DNA of 64,000 bases, taken from Sphaerisporangium sp040685555 (GTDB lineage: Bacteria; Actinomycetota; Actinomycetes; Streptosporangiales; Streptosporangiaceae). This document shows positions 53,560 through 62,038 of this stretch, piece after piece. The stretch is from NCBI RefSeq assembly GCF_040685555.1, contig NZ_JBFBIK010000028.1, positions 1 to 64,000 on the forward strand. Direction: 5' to 3'. The notes beneath the pieces were generated by a model. It did no database searches, was not told the DNA's origin, and worked only from the letters and a program-made list of their open reading frames with translations. Positions within the stretch are counted from its first letter, which is position 1, and each line of letters starts with the position of its first letter. The translations under genes were made by a program, and so were the position numbers.

Positions 53560-55173
53560 ATGGATACGCTCGATGTCGAAGTTCTGATCGTCGGCGGCGG
53601 CCCGGTCGGCCTGTCCGCGTCCATTGAGCTCTCTCGGCACGGAATATCCTCACTCCTTGTCGAGAAGCATCCGGGAACGTCGATTTTCCCGAAGGCGCGC
53701 CTCATTTCCACCAGGACCATGGAGCTCTTTCGCGCCTGGGGAATTCAGGAGGAGGTCGAGCGCACCGGCATGCCACGCGAGGGCGTCCTGGCGGTGGGCG
53801 TCGGCACATCCCTGGCGGCCCCCGACTTCCTCCGGGCCGCCGCGGCGATCCAGGAGGACGCCCCGCAGAGCCCGACGTACACCTGCCTGTGCTCCCAGGA
53901 CCTGCTCGAGGTGATCCTCCGCCGGCACGCCGAGGAGCAGTCGCGGGCGGAGGTCCGGTTCGCGACCGCCATGACGGAGACGCGAACCACCCCAAGTGGC
54001 GTGGAGACGGTCGTCGAGTCGGAGAAGGGCCGCACGCTCGTACGCTCGCGGTATCTTGTGGCCGCGGACGGCAGCCGCAGCACCATCCGCGACGGGCTCG
54101 GCATCGGGGTCGAGGGGCCTCCCCCGATGGGCCACATGATCAGCGTCATGTTCGACGCCGACCTCGGCGGCCTGCCCGCCGACCGGCGGGCCGCGCTGTC
54201 CTTCCTGCGCAGCGACCCGCCGTGCGCGGTGGAGGCGGTGGACAACCGGCGGCGGTGGATGCTGCAGACCGGGTACGACCCGGCGGCGGGCGGGAGCGCG
54301 GACGACTTCACCGAGGACGTGTGCGTGGCGGCCGTCCGCTCGGCCGTCGGCATCCCCGGCCTGCCCGTCCGCATCCTCGGCGTCATGCCGTGGCTGCAGC
54401 AGGCCGTGGTCGCGACCGGGTTCCGCGACGGCCCGGTCTTCCTGGCCGGGGACTCCGCGCACGTGGCGACCCCGCAGGGCGGGTTCGGCATGAACTGCGG
54501 CATCCAGGACGCGCACAACCTCGCCTGGAAGCTCGCCGCCGTGCTCCGCGGGACCGCCGGGCAGGAACTGCTGGCCACCTACGAGGCCGAGCGCCGTCCG
54601 ATCGCGAGCCGGACGGTCGAGGAGAGCCTGGTCAACGCCCTCATCACGTTCCGCATGATGCGGGGACGGCTCTCCATGCGGGACTCGATCGAGCAGCAGG
54701 CCGGCCGCCGCAGCTCCGAAGGGCTGATCCTCGGCTTCCACTACCGGTCGGACGCCGTGGTTCCCGACGGCACGCCCGAGCCCGCGCCTGACGATCCTTA
54801 CCGGACCTACGTCCCGACGGCCCGCCCAGGTCACCGGGCTCCGCACGTCTGGCTGTCGGCGCAGGCGGGCCGGGTGTCCACGCTCGACCTGCTCGGCCCG
54901 TGCTTCACCCTCATGACCCCGGCGGGCGGCGGCTGGCTCCAGCCCGCCAAGGAAGCGGCGCACCAGTACGGCGTCGCGCTCACCACCGTCGAGATCTCCC
55001 CCGACGGCTCCACCCCGCTCACCTCGCCCACCTGGGCGGACGAGTACGGCGTGGCGGCGACCGGCGCCGTACTGATCCGCCCGGACGGTCACGTCGGCTG
55101 GCGGTCGCCCGGCGGGGAGGCGTCGCAGGACGAGCTGGCCGGCGCGCTGGCCGCGATCCTGGCCAGGTCGTGA
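53560..55173 (+). CDS. FAD-dependent aromatic hydroxylase-type monooxygenase
   Basis: 537 residues, the length of PgaE/RdmE/MtmOIV-type enzymes with a C-terminal thioredoxin-like domain. FAD site VLIVGGGPVGLSASIEL, DG motif YLVAADGSRSTIRDG and VFLAGDSAHVATPQGGFGMN. The tail VLIRPDGHVGWRS is typical of the family. It would hydroxylate or epoxidise a cyclised polyketide or carry out Baeyer-Villiger chemistry. No Shine-Dalgarno precedes ATG 53560; CATATAT at 53541-53547 could be the -10 of a leaderless transcript. Its last 85 nt overlap the SARP gene on the other strand. Confidence 0.93.
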   Translation: MDTLDVEVLIVGGGPVGLSASIELSRHGISSLLVEKHPGTSIFPKARLISTRTMELFRAWGIQEEVERTGMPREGVLAVGVGTSLAAPDFLRAAAAIQEDAPQSPTYTCLCSQDLLEVILRRHAEEQSRAEVRFATAMTETRTTPSGVETVVESEKGRTLVRSRYLVAADGSRSTIRDGLGIGVEGPPPMGHMISVMFDADLGGLPADRRAALSFLRSDPPCAVEAVDNRRRWMLQTGYDPAAGGSADDFTEDVCVAAVRSAVGIPGLPVRILGVMPWLQQAVVATGFRDGPVFLAGDSAHVATPQGGFGMNCGIQDAHNLAWKLAAVLRGTAGQELLATYEAERRPIASRTVEESLVNALITFRMMRGRLSMRDSIEQQAGRRSSEGLILGFHYRSDAVVPDGTPEPAPDDPYRTYVPTARPGHRAPHVWLSAQAGRVSTLDLLGPCFTLMTPAGGGWLQPAKEAAHQYGVALTTVEISPDGSTPLTSPTWADEYGVAATGAVLIRPDGHVGWRSPGGEASQDELAGALAAILARS

Positions 55174-56621
55174 CGGGGCCCCGCCCGTGAGCACATCCTG
55201 GCCGCGCCCAGGCGCAGGGACAGGGGGTTTCCTGAAGAGGTGGCGACGAGGTCCGTCACCGTCTGCGCACCGAGCCGGGCGTGCGCCGCGCCGACGAGCA
55301 TGTCCGCCAGCTCCCTCGCCACCTCGGCGGCCAGTGGCCGCACGAACTCGCGGTGCGCCCCCTGCCTGGCCACGAGCTCGTCGAGGGGATCGGCGCTGGT
55401 GACGATCACCCGGCAGTTCGCGCCGCCGGGCAGCAGCGGCCGTACCTGCTCGCTGTCCCTGGCGTTGTCCAGCACCACCAGCAGCCGCCGCCGGGCGGTC
55501 CAGCTGCGGTAGAGGGCCAGCTTCTCGGCCTGGTCCAAGGGGATCTCGGCGGCCGGCACGCCGAGGGCCCTGAGGAACCGGTCGACGACCGCGTCCGGTT
55601 CCGGCGCCGGGCCCTCACCGTTCCCGCCCATGTCGGCGAAGAGCTGGCCGTCGGGGAACCAGTCGATCCGGTTGTGCGCCCACCGCAGCACCAGCGCGGT
55701 CTTCCCGACACCGGCCGGGCCGCTCACGACCATCGTGCCCGGCACCGCGACCCCCGGGTCCGGACGCATCGCCACGTCCAGCGCGACCGTCTCCTCGTTC
55801 CTGCCCACGAACGGCAGGACCTGCGGGGGCAGCTGGGAGGGGACGACCAGGCCCGTGCCTGGCCTGTGGGCCGGGGGCCGCATGAGCGCGGACTCGTCCC
55901 TGAGTATCTGGTCGTGGAGCCGCCGCAGCGCCGGGCCCGGTTCGAGGCCGATCTGCTCAAGCAGGTACCTGCGCGTCTCCTGGTACGTGCGCAACGCCTC
56001 GGCCCGGCGTCCCGCCCGGTACTGCGCCAGCATCAGCTGGGCCCGCACCCGCTCGCGGAACGGGCACTCCGCCACCAGGGCCAGCAGCTCCGGGATGACC
56101 TCGTGATGGTGCCCGAGCTCGATCTCCAGCTCCAGGCACGCCTCCATGGCCTCCAGGCGTGACTCCTCCATGCGCGCCACGTCGTAGCGCAGGCCACGGA
56201 GATCCTCGAAGGGGTTCCCCCGCCACAGCGCCAGCGCCTCGCGCAGCAGCTGGACGGTGTCCTCCCTGTCCCTCCCCGCCTCCTCGCCGCGTGCCCGCGC
56301 CACCAGCGCCCTGAACTGGAGCCAGTCGATGGTGTCGGCGCCCGCCCGCAGCAGGTAGCCGGGACTGGACGTCTCGATCGCGCCGGCACCCAGCGTCCGG
56401 CGCAGCCTCGACACGCAGATGGCGATCTGCCTCCAGGCGCTCCGCGGCGCGGAACCCGCCCACACCGTCTCGATCAGCCGGTCGACGCTGACGACGCGGT
56501 TGGCGTTCAGGACCAGGCTCGCCAGGATCGCCAGCTCCCGGTTCGCGCAGATCTGCAGCTCAGCACCGTCCTTGAACACTCTTAGCGGTCCAAGGACGCG
56601 GAACTCGAGCGCCCCGCCCAT
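55089..56621 (-). CDS. SARP-family regulator with NB-ARC ATPase domain (AfsR-like, short)
   Basis: 510 residues from ATG 56621. N-terminal OmpR-type winged helix (FRVLGPLRVFKDGAELQICA, VSVDRLIETVWAGSAP), bacterial transcriptional activation domain (ALWRGNPFEDLRGLRYDVAR, AQYRAGRRAEALRTYQETRR), then an NTPase with Walker A GPAGVGKTALVL, Walker B LLVVLDNARD and GNPLSL. The protein stops soon after GNPL without TPR repeats, and its last 28 codons overlap the monooxygenase gene. Activates clusters by binding phased heptamers; a matching site lies at 57824. The start overlaps the stop of a 62-residue upstream ORF by one base. Confidence 0.9.
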   Translation of the reverse strand: MGGALEFRVLGPLRVFKDGAELQICANRELAILASLVLNANRVVSVDRLIETVWAGSAPRSAWRQIAICVSRLRRTLGAGAIETSSPGYLLRAGADTIDWLQFRALVARARGEEAGRDREDTVQLLREALALWRGNPFEDLRGLRYDVARMEESRLEAMEACLELEIELGHHHEVIPELLALVAECPFRERVRAQLMLAQYRAGRRAEALRTYQETRRYLLEQIGLEPGPALRRLHDQILRDESALMRPPAHRPGTGLVVPSQLPPQVLPFVGRNEETVALDVAMRPDPGVAVPGTMVVSGPAGVGKTALVLRWAHNRIDWFPDGQLFADMGGNGEGPAPEPDAVVDRFLRALGVPAAEIPLDQAEKLALYRSWTARRRLLVVLDNARDSEQVRPLLPGGANCRVIVTSADPLDELVARQGAHREFVRPLAAEVARELADMLVGAAHARLGAQTVTDLVATSSGNPLSLRLGAARMCSRAGPRHDLARIAASAPASSSCDASPPGDRQPT

Positions 56622-56809
56622 CAGCCGGTCCGCGTCAGGTACTGCTCGATGAGGATAGAGGTGTCGTACACGGTCATGTCGGGCCGGCCGGTCTTTTCCA
56701 CTATGGCCGCCATGCTCTGCGCGGTCAGGTAGGTGACCCGGTTTCCTCTGCGAACCAATTCGGCGACCACGGGATCGGAATGACACATGAAAAAATAGTG
56801 TCGCGTCAT
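56621..56809 (-). pseudogene. Short ORF resembling a glycosyltransferase remnant, coupled to the SARP gene
   Basis: 62 residues from ATG 56809, with GGAGAG 8 nt upstream (the frame also opens at 56854). DPVVAELVRRGNRVTYLTAQ is the N-terminal helix-strand pattern of MGT-family glycosyltransferases, and AAIVEKTGRPDMTVYDTSIL looks like a later part of the same fold, so most of the domain is deleted. The frame is intact, ribosome-binding is good, and its stop TGA shares a base with the SARP ATG (TGATG). It may survive only as a translational lead-in for the regulator. Confidence 0.55.
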
Positions 56810-57823
56810 GTGGAAATCTCTCCGGCAGATTACGCGGGTATGCGCTAGTCGCAAACCTAATAAGGGTTCCCCGAATCACGTCACCCCCTAATCCCCCCTG
56901 TAACCCCCCCTGTCCCACCCCTCCCGGTAGGGGTTCCCCTATCCGGGTGGCCGCGCTCGCGCCGAGCCCCGGGTGCCGAGCGGGACGCCGACCCCCACCC
57001 GCGCCCGGGACCGTCGCCGCCCCTCGCTTCCCGGCACGTGAGTGGTAGCGGACCTCACGTCCGCGTACGGGCGGCCGTTAGCCGCCCGCGGCCCCCGTCC
57101 GGCCGCGGCGGCGCGTCGGTGTCGACTCGGATTCGCATGCCGCCGGCCCGCCCCGCCGCGATGAATACCCCGATCGCCGCACAATGCCATCCCGACGTTA
57201 ATAGGGGGTGGACCGCCCGAGGACCCTGCTTTCCGGTAAGGGACGAAATAGGGGTTCCGGAACGCGGCAGGGGGTTGAGCCGGCCCGTCATCGCGTGGCA
57301 TGTTCACCGGTAAGCGTGGATGGCCGCCACGTGTGTGAGCCGCCCGTTAGGAGCCCGCCATTCCCACACTCCCCGCCCAGCCGGCACAGGTGAGAATCGC
57401 CGGGCCCGACCTTTCGGGAGGGGCCCGTTTCACGCACGTCACGGCCGTCCGCCATTGGCTCTCAGACATATCGTCCGGCTCCGGCGGCGACGGCGTGTTC
57501 CGCGCCTCGCCCATCCGGTCCCGCGCCCCCGGCCAGGGGGCCGGCAGCAGGTGAACGAGCAGGCGCGCACCCTCGGCGCCTGCCCGTACGGCCCGGCCTC
57601 CGGGAGCGGGGGCGGTTCCCTGCGCCCTTAGGGCCGGGCAGAAAGCCCGCCTCGGCGATTTCGCGGACGCCTTTCGATCACGCTCGCGCGGGACCTTTCC
57701 ACGGGCGACCCAAAAGGATCACTCCCGTGGATCAAGGATACCCCAGCATTTAAAGTATATAAGCGACTTAAATGGCTTACCGCTGTATGCTCCACCCTCT
57801 TGGGAACAACGATATATCCTTGG
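56810..57823. other. One-kilobase intergenic region with repeated GGGGTTCC near-palindromes
   Basis: No convincing gene. Three related sites: 56862-56875 (AAGGGTTCCCCGAA), 56928-56941 (TAGGGGTTCCCCTA, a perfect palindrome) and 57249-57262 (TAGGGGTTCCGGAA). A C-rich tract runs through 56884-56925. From about 57725 the DNA becomes AT-rich (ATTTAAAGTATATAAGCG near 57749), typical of a promoter. It separates the SARP unit (minus) from the aldo/keto reductase (plus) and should contain the promoters of both. Confidence 0.5.
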
Positions 57824-57863
57824 TTGACTTTACTTTGACCTGGTCTTGACTAGACTTTGACCG
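57824..57863 (+). promoter_or_regulatory. SARP-type operator: four TTGAC repeats with 11-bp phasing
   Basis: TTGAC begins at 57824, 57835, 57846 and 57857, exactly one helical turn apart; the heptamers alternate between TTGACTT/TTGACTA and TTGACCT/TTGACCG. This is the arrangement bound by Streptomyces antibiotic regulatory proteins. TATGAAT follows at 57865 as a possible -10. The aldo/keto reductase start is 51 nt after the last repeat, and a SARP gene lies 1.2 kb upstream. Confidence 0.85.
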
Positions 57864-57914
57864 GATATGAATAGAAGTGCAGAAGTCTGGGATGGGCGTG
57901 CCTAAGGGGTCCAC

Positions 57915-58880
57915 TTGCGTTACACGAGGTTGGGACGGACAGGGCCGGTCATCTCCAATATCGGGCTCGGCTCACTGGCCCTCACCGGCGCCTACGGCCA
58001 CGTCGACAACGGTGAGGCGCTCAACCTGATCCGCAAGGCGCTCGACGCCGGCGTGACCATCATCGACACCGCCGGCTTCTACGCCGCGGGCCAGGTCGAA
58101 CGCCTCGTGGGCCGGGCCGTCGCCGGGCGGGCCGATGAGGTCGTGGTGTGCACCCGTGGCGGCGTGCGCCGCGCGCGGCCGGGGCGGCCGGCCACGTTCG
58201 ACGGGCGGCTCGACTACCTGGAGCGCTCCTGCGAGTCCTCCCTCGAACGGCTCGGCGTCGACTGCATCGACCTCTACTACCTCCACTGCCAGGACGAGCG
58301 CGTCCCGGTGGAGGCGAGCATGGCCCGCCTGTCCAGGCTCGTGAAGGCGGGGAAGATCCGCTACGTCGGCCTTTCCAGCGGCACGGTCCATCAACTGCGG
58401 CGGGCGCACGCCGTGCACCCCATCACCGCGATCGCCATCGAGTACTCGCTCTGGGGGCTACGCGCCCAGCCGGACCTTCTCGCCGCCGCGCGGCAGATGG
58501 GCATCACCGTGGTGGCCGCCCGCCCGCTCGGCCGGGGCTTCCTCACCAGCCGCATCCGCACCCCCGTACAGCTGGGCGGCGGTGACTGGCGGCACGAGGA
58601 CCCCCGTTTCCAGCCGGAGAACCTCCGGCTGAGCGTGGGGCGGCTCCGGGAGATCGAGGCCGCGGCGGCACAGCTCGATGTCGGCACCGGCCGCCTCGCC
58701 CTGGGCTGGCTGCTGTCCCAGGGCGACCACATCGTCCCCGTCCCGAGCACCCGCGACCCGGTGCACCTGGAGATGAACCTCGCCGCCTCGGCGGTGGAGC
58801 TCGCGCCCGGGACGCGCGACAAGCTGGCGAGGGTCTTCCCGGCCGCGAGGTTCGATCAGTCGGCCTCGACCCTGCTCTGA
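57915..58880 (+). CDS. Aldo/keto reductase family protein with catalytic Lys replaced
   Basis: 321 residues from TTG 57915, preceded by AAGGGG 5 nt away; no other in-frame start fits. LGRTGPVISNIGLGSLALTG and IRYVGLSSGTVHQLRRAH are typical AKR segments. Of the tetrad, Asp and Tyr (IIDTAGFYA) and His (YYLHCQD) are present, but the Lys position in CTRGG is Arg. Either it keeps low activity or has another role such as lyase chemistry. It is the first gene behind the phased TTGAC repeats, so probably SARP-controlled. Its 3' end overlaps the response regulator gene by 25 nt. Confidence 0.85.
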   Translation: MRYTRLGRTGPVISNIGLGSLALTGAYGHVDNGEALNLIRKALDAGVTIIDTAGFYAAGQVERLVGRAVAGRADEVVVCTRGGVRRARPGRPATFDGRLDYLERSCESSLERLGVDCIDLYYLHCQDERVPVEASMARLSRLVKAGKIRYVGLSSGTVHQLRRAHAVHPITAIAIEYSLWGLRAQPDLLAAARQMGITVVAARPLGRGFLTSRIRTPVQLGGGDWRHEDPRFQPENLRLSVGRLREIEAAAAQLDVGTGRLALGWLLSQGDHIVPVPSTRDPVHLEMNLAASAVELAPGTRDKLARVFPAARFDQSASTLL

Positions 58881-59524
58881 GGGGAGATGAGCGACGCCGC
58901 GAGGGCCTTGTTCACCGCGTCGATCCGGGAGACCGCGTTGAGCTTGACGAAGATGTTCCGCATGTGCCGTTTCACGGTCGCTTCGGCGAGGCCGAGGCAC
59001 CGGGCGATCTGGCCGTTGCTGAGCGCCTGAGCGGCGAGTTGCAGAACCTCCTGCTCCTTGCTCGACAGGACACCCGCCGGAGGCCCCTTCACCTGGGCGA
59101 GGCTGTGGCGCGAGACCGCGAGCACGACCCTGGCGGGATCCTCGTGGACGCTCCGCACCGCCGCGATCAGCTCGTGGCGGTGCACGCTCTTGAGCAGGTA
59201 GCCGCAGATGCCCGCCACGAGGAGCCGCGTGAGCAGCTGCGGCCCGTCGTACATGCTCAAGATGATGATCTGGGTCTGCGGGGAGATCTCGCGGATCCGC
59301 GTGACGGTCTCGGTGACCTCGTCACCGGGGATCTCGACGTCCAGCAGCACCACGTCCGGCCGCGTCTCCTCGACGAGGGCCAGGGCGGAGGAGGAGTCCC
59401 CCGCCTCACCCACGATGCCCATGTCCTCGACGGCCTCAAGGATCTCGCGCAGCCCTTCCCGGAAAAGGGCATGGTCGTCGACGATGGCGACGGAGATTCC
59501 GTTACTACGATTCGTCCGATTCAT
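58856..59524 (-). CDS. NarL/FixJ-type response regulator
   Basis: 222 residues. Receiver with acidic pair in VAIVDDHALF, phosphoacceptor Asp in PDVVLLDVEIPG and Lys in GYLLKSVH; C-terminal LuxR HTH with LSSKEQEVLQLAAQALSNGQ and IARCLGLAEATVKRHMRNIF. Start overlaps the histidine kinase gene by 20 nt, so the pair is cotranscribed. Controls unknown targets, plausibly the neighbouring cluster. Confidence 0.93.
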   Translation of the reverse strand: MNRTNRSNGISVAIVDDHALFREGLREILEAVEDMGIVGEAGDSSSALALVEETRPDVVLLDVEIPGDEVTETVTRIREISPQTQIIILSMYDGPQLLTRLLVAGICGYLLKSVHRHELIAAVRSVHEDPARVVLAVSRHSLAQVKGPPAGVLSSKEQEVLQLAAQALSNGQIARCLGLAEATVKRHMRNIFVKLNAVSRIDAVNKALAASLISPQSRVEAD

Positions 59525-60623
59525 GGGACTGTCTCTTTAGGGGGATGAAGAGCTCGACTAGACAGCCGTTCCCTGGTTCGCTTGAGATGGTCACCCGGCC
59601 CCCGAGCAGCTCCGCGCGCTCGCGCATGGAAGCGAGACCGACGCCTCCGCGCACCCGGGCGAGCAGCGGATCGAAGCCGTGCCCATTGTCCTGTACGGAC
59701 GCGAGCAGCTCGTGCGGAGCGATGTCCACCCGCATGAGGATCACCGAGGGATGCGCGTGGGTTATCGCGTTGCGTGCGGCTTCCCTGACGATGAGAAACG
59801 CCTGGTCGAGCACTCTCGGCTCCGCCCACGACTCGTCGCCGTTCACGTCGAGCCCGACGGAGACGCAGTCGTCCTCGACCGCTTCGAGAAAGCCGAGCAG
59901 CGCTTTCTCCAGGCTCTTCACGGGCACCTGGGGATACAGCTCCGACGTCATCTGCCGGAGGTTCTCCATGGTCTCCTGGATGGCCTGCTGCGCGACCGCG
60001 ATCTTGGCCGACGCCCTGGCGGGGTCCGTGGCCCGGTGGACCTCCGACAGCGCCAGCTGCTGGTGCGCGACGCTGATGCCGTGACCGACGCGGTCGTGGA
60101 GCTCCCGGGCTATGCGGCGGCGTTCCTCTCCCTGAGCCTCCTGCACCTGGTTGAGGAGAAAGCCGTGATAGCTCTCCGACGCCTCGCGGACTCGCCGGGA
60201 GAGGCTCTCCTCCATTCCGGTCGCCACGAGCGTGAAAATCTCGGTGGGCGACTCGGTGTCCACGGCTATTTGCCGCGCCAGATGGGCGAGAGCGGTCCTG
60301 AAGAACAGCGAACCCGCCTCTAGAGATGCCTTGGGGTGAACTCCGGTCGCGGCGCGAGTACTGCCGACTTCCCAGGCGTGAAATTTATAGAGCTCGTTGA
60401 CCTGCACCTTTCCGGCGCGAAGCATGGCGGCCACATCGTCAAGGACGTAGTGGGCCGTCATAAGGGCCTGGCGCGTCGCCTGCGGATCGCCGGAGAGAAC
60501 GTTGCCGCTGGCTTGCAGCTCTGACTCGAATTCCGAAAGAATTTCTTTCCGGCACGCGTCGACGAATCTCGCTGGGTCGTTCCCTGCCCCTCGTGCCGCA
60601 TCCAAGGAAGTCCCCTCCGCCAT
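59505..60623 (-). CDS. Sensor histidine kinase (HisKA_3 type), cytoplasmic
   Basis: 372 residues from ATG 60623 (TTG 60641 is an alternative; neither has a strong ribosome-binding site). Dimerisation His in EERRRIARELHDRVGHG, ATPase N box REAARNAITHAHP, G boxes VQDNGHGFD and GGVGLASMRERAELLGG. The N-terminal 170 residues are helical with no membrane segment, suggesting a soluble or peripheral sensor. Partner of the overlapping NarL-type regulator. Confidence 0.88.
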   Translation of the reverse strand: MAEGTSLDAARGAGNDPARFVDACRKEILSEFESELQASGNVLSGDPQATRQALMTAHYVLDDVAAMLRAGKVQVNELYKFHAWEVGSTRAATGVHPKASLEAGSLFFRTALAHLARQIAVDTESPTEIFTLVATGMEESLSRRVREASESYHGFLLNQVQEAQGEERRRIARELHDRVGHGISVAHQQLALSEVHRATDPARASAKIAVAQQAIQETMENLRQMTSELYPQVPVKSLEKALLGFLEAVEDDCVSVGLDVNGDESWAEPRVLDQAFLIVREAARNAITHAHPSVILMRVDIAPHELLASVQDNGHGFDPLLARVRGGVGLASMRERAELLGGRVTISSEPGNGCLVELFIPLKRQSHESDES

Positions 60624-60660
60624 GGGACGCGCGTGCCCCAACTATCTCGCAGCCGGGTCT

Positions 60661-61611
60661 TTAAAGCAACATATAGGATGACATATTGCTGATCAGCGCG
60701 GTAATGTGCACCAGGTGTTGCGTCGCCATGAACGCTCTGTAAGGCCGCCGTTGTTGGCGCCGACTTCCCTTGGAGGAGGCGGTGCGACCGGCCACGATCA
60801 CCGCCGCGGCCCCCGCGCTCATCGCCACGAACGCCCCGATCAGCGGAATGCCGAGGACCAGGATGGTCGCGCCGAACGCCGCCGCCAGCACCACCGCCGC
60901 GACGGACATCACGTATCGTGACGTTCGCTCGCCGAGCGTCACGCCGATGGTCCGCCGGCCCGCCGCCGCGTCCCCGTCGATATCGGACAGGTCCTTGGCG
61001 GGAACGCCGACAAGCGTCATCCAGTAAGTGGCGGCGATCGCGAACACGATCAGTTCGATCGGCGTGGACACGTTTTCGCCGCCGGTGGAAATGAAGAACC
61101 CGCACCAGTAGGACAGCAGGCCAGAGACGCACAACACGATGATTGTGCCTCCGGACCCGCTTTTGAGATGAAATGGCGGCCCGGAGTACAGGTAGCCGAG
61201 AACCAGGTTCGCCCCGACCATCCACGTCACCTGAGCGGGCAGCCCCAGGGTGGCGGCGAGCGAGAGACCGGCCGCGACCAAGGCGATGGCCATCGCGGTG
61301 CGCGGATCGAGATCGCCGCGGGCGATCGGCCTCCGGGAGCCGTTGATCCGGTCCTCGGTGACGTCGGTCACCCCGTTGAAGAGGTAGACGGCGAGAATCG
61401 ACAGGACCCAGGCCGCCGCCCCTTGTATCACCTTCGCCGGGTCCGGGACGGCCCCGGCCGGCACGGCGAGCGCGGCCCCCGTCAGGAATCGGAGCATCGA
61501 AATCGACAGGACGGCCGGCCGCGCTTCGACGACGCACAGCCCCAGCACGCGAATACCAGACCGCAGGGCGGAAGCGCCGGTAGCCTGCTTCGTTACCCAT
61601 ATGCTCGTCAT
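60661..61611 (-). CDS. UbiA-family prenyltransferase
   Basis: 316 residues from ATG 61611. About eight hydrophobic segments. First Asp-rich motif in FNGVTDVTEDRINGSRRPIA, second in VGVPAKDLSDIDGDAAAGRR, as needed for Mg-prenyl-diphosphate binding. It attaches a prenyl chain to an aromatic or other acceptor at the membrane, or cyclises a prenyl diphosphate. No prenyl synthase is in view. It is followed by the two-component genes on the same strand (37 nt gap) and may be part of the biosynthetic locus. Confidence 0.88.
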   Translation of the reverse strand: MTSIWVTKQATGASALRSGIRVLGLCVVEARPAVLSISMLRFLTGAALAVPAGAVPDPAKVIQGAAAWVLSILAVYLFNGVTDVTEDRINGSRRPIARGDLDPRTAMAIALVAAGLSLAATLGLPAQVTWMVGANLVLGYLYSGPPFHLKSGSGGTIIVLCVSGLLSYWCGFFISTGGENVSTPIELIVFAIAATYWMTLVGVPAKDLSDIDGDAAAGRRTIGVTLGERTSRYVMSVAAVVLAAAFGATILVLGIPLIGAFVAMSAGAAAVIVAGRTASSKGSRRQQRRPYRAFMATQHLVHITALISNMSSYMLL

Positions 61612-62038
61612 GACCGGATTGTTCCCCGAAGCCGGCGGCTCGTTAAGAGGATGATCCGAAGGTTGTAGTCGGCGGTGATTCTTTGGATACCACCCGTACC
61701 ACCATCGGATATCTGCGCCGATCTCATCGTGCACCCGTATTGTCGGGCCGCGCCCACCCCTATAGCTTGAAGCCAGCGGAAAACGCCGGGAAAGGCGGGC
61801 TGCACCCCTGACGGAGGCCGAGCGATTCAACCTTAAAAAATTCGATGCGGGATTTCAAGCCGCTGAGGCCGATAGAGGTGCCCGCCGAGGACGACCGCCC
61901 TTTCACCCCTACTGGGCCCGGGGTCCGGTAGGTACTCTCGGTTCCCGCGCCGGACACGAGAGAGATCGTCGATGTCAATCCGCCGGTAAACGGTCCGGCC
62001 CCTCCCGCCATGAGTCATTCAGGAAAGGAAGTTTGACG
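61612..62038. promoter_or_regulatory. Divergent region with paired hairpins in the 2-isopropylmalate synthase leader
   Basis: 427 bp between the prenyltransferase (minus) and 2-isopropylmalate synthase (plus) genes. Two stem-loops occur upstream of the latter: 61908-61915 with 61925-61932 (CCTACTGG/CCGGTAGG, one G-U pair) and 61935-61940 with 61957-61962 (CTCTCG/CGAGAG). Neither is followed by a T run and no leader peptide with Leu codons was found, so attenuation is not established. The ribosome-binding site GGAAAGGAAG is at 62022-62031. Confidence 0.4.
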
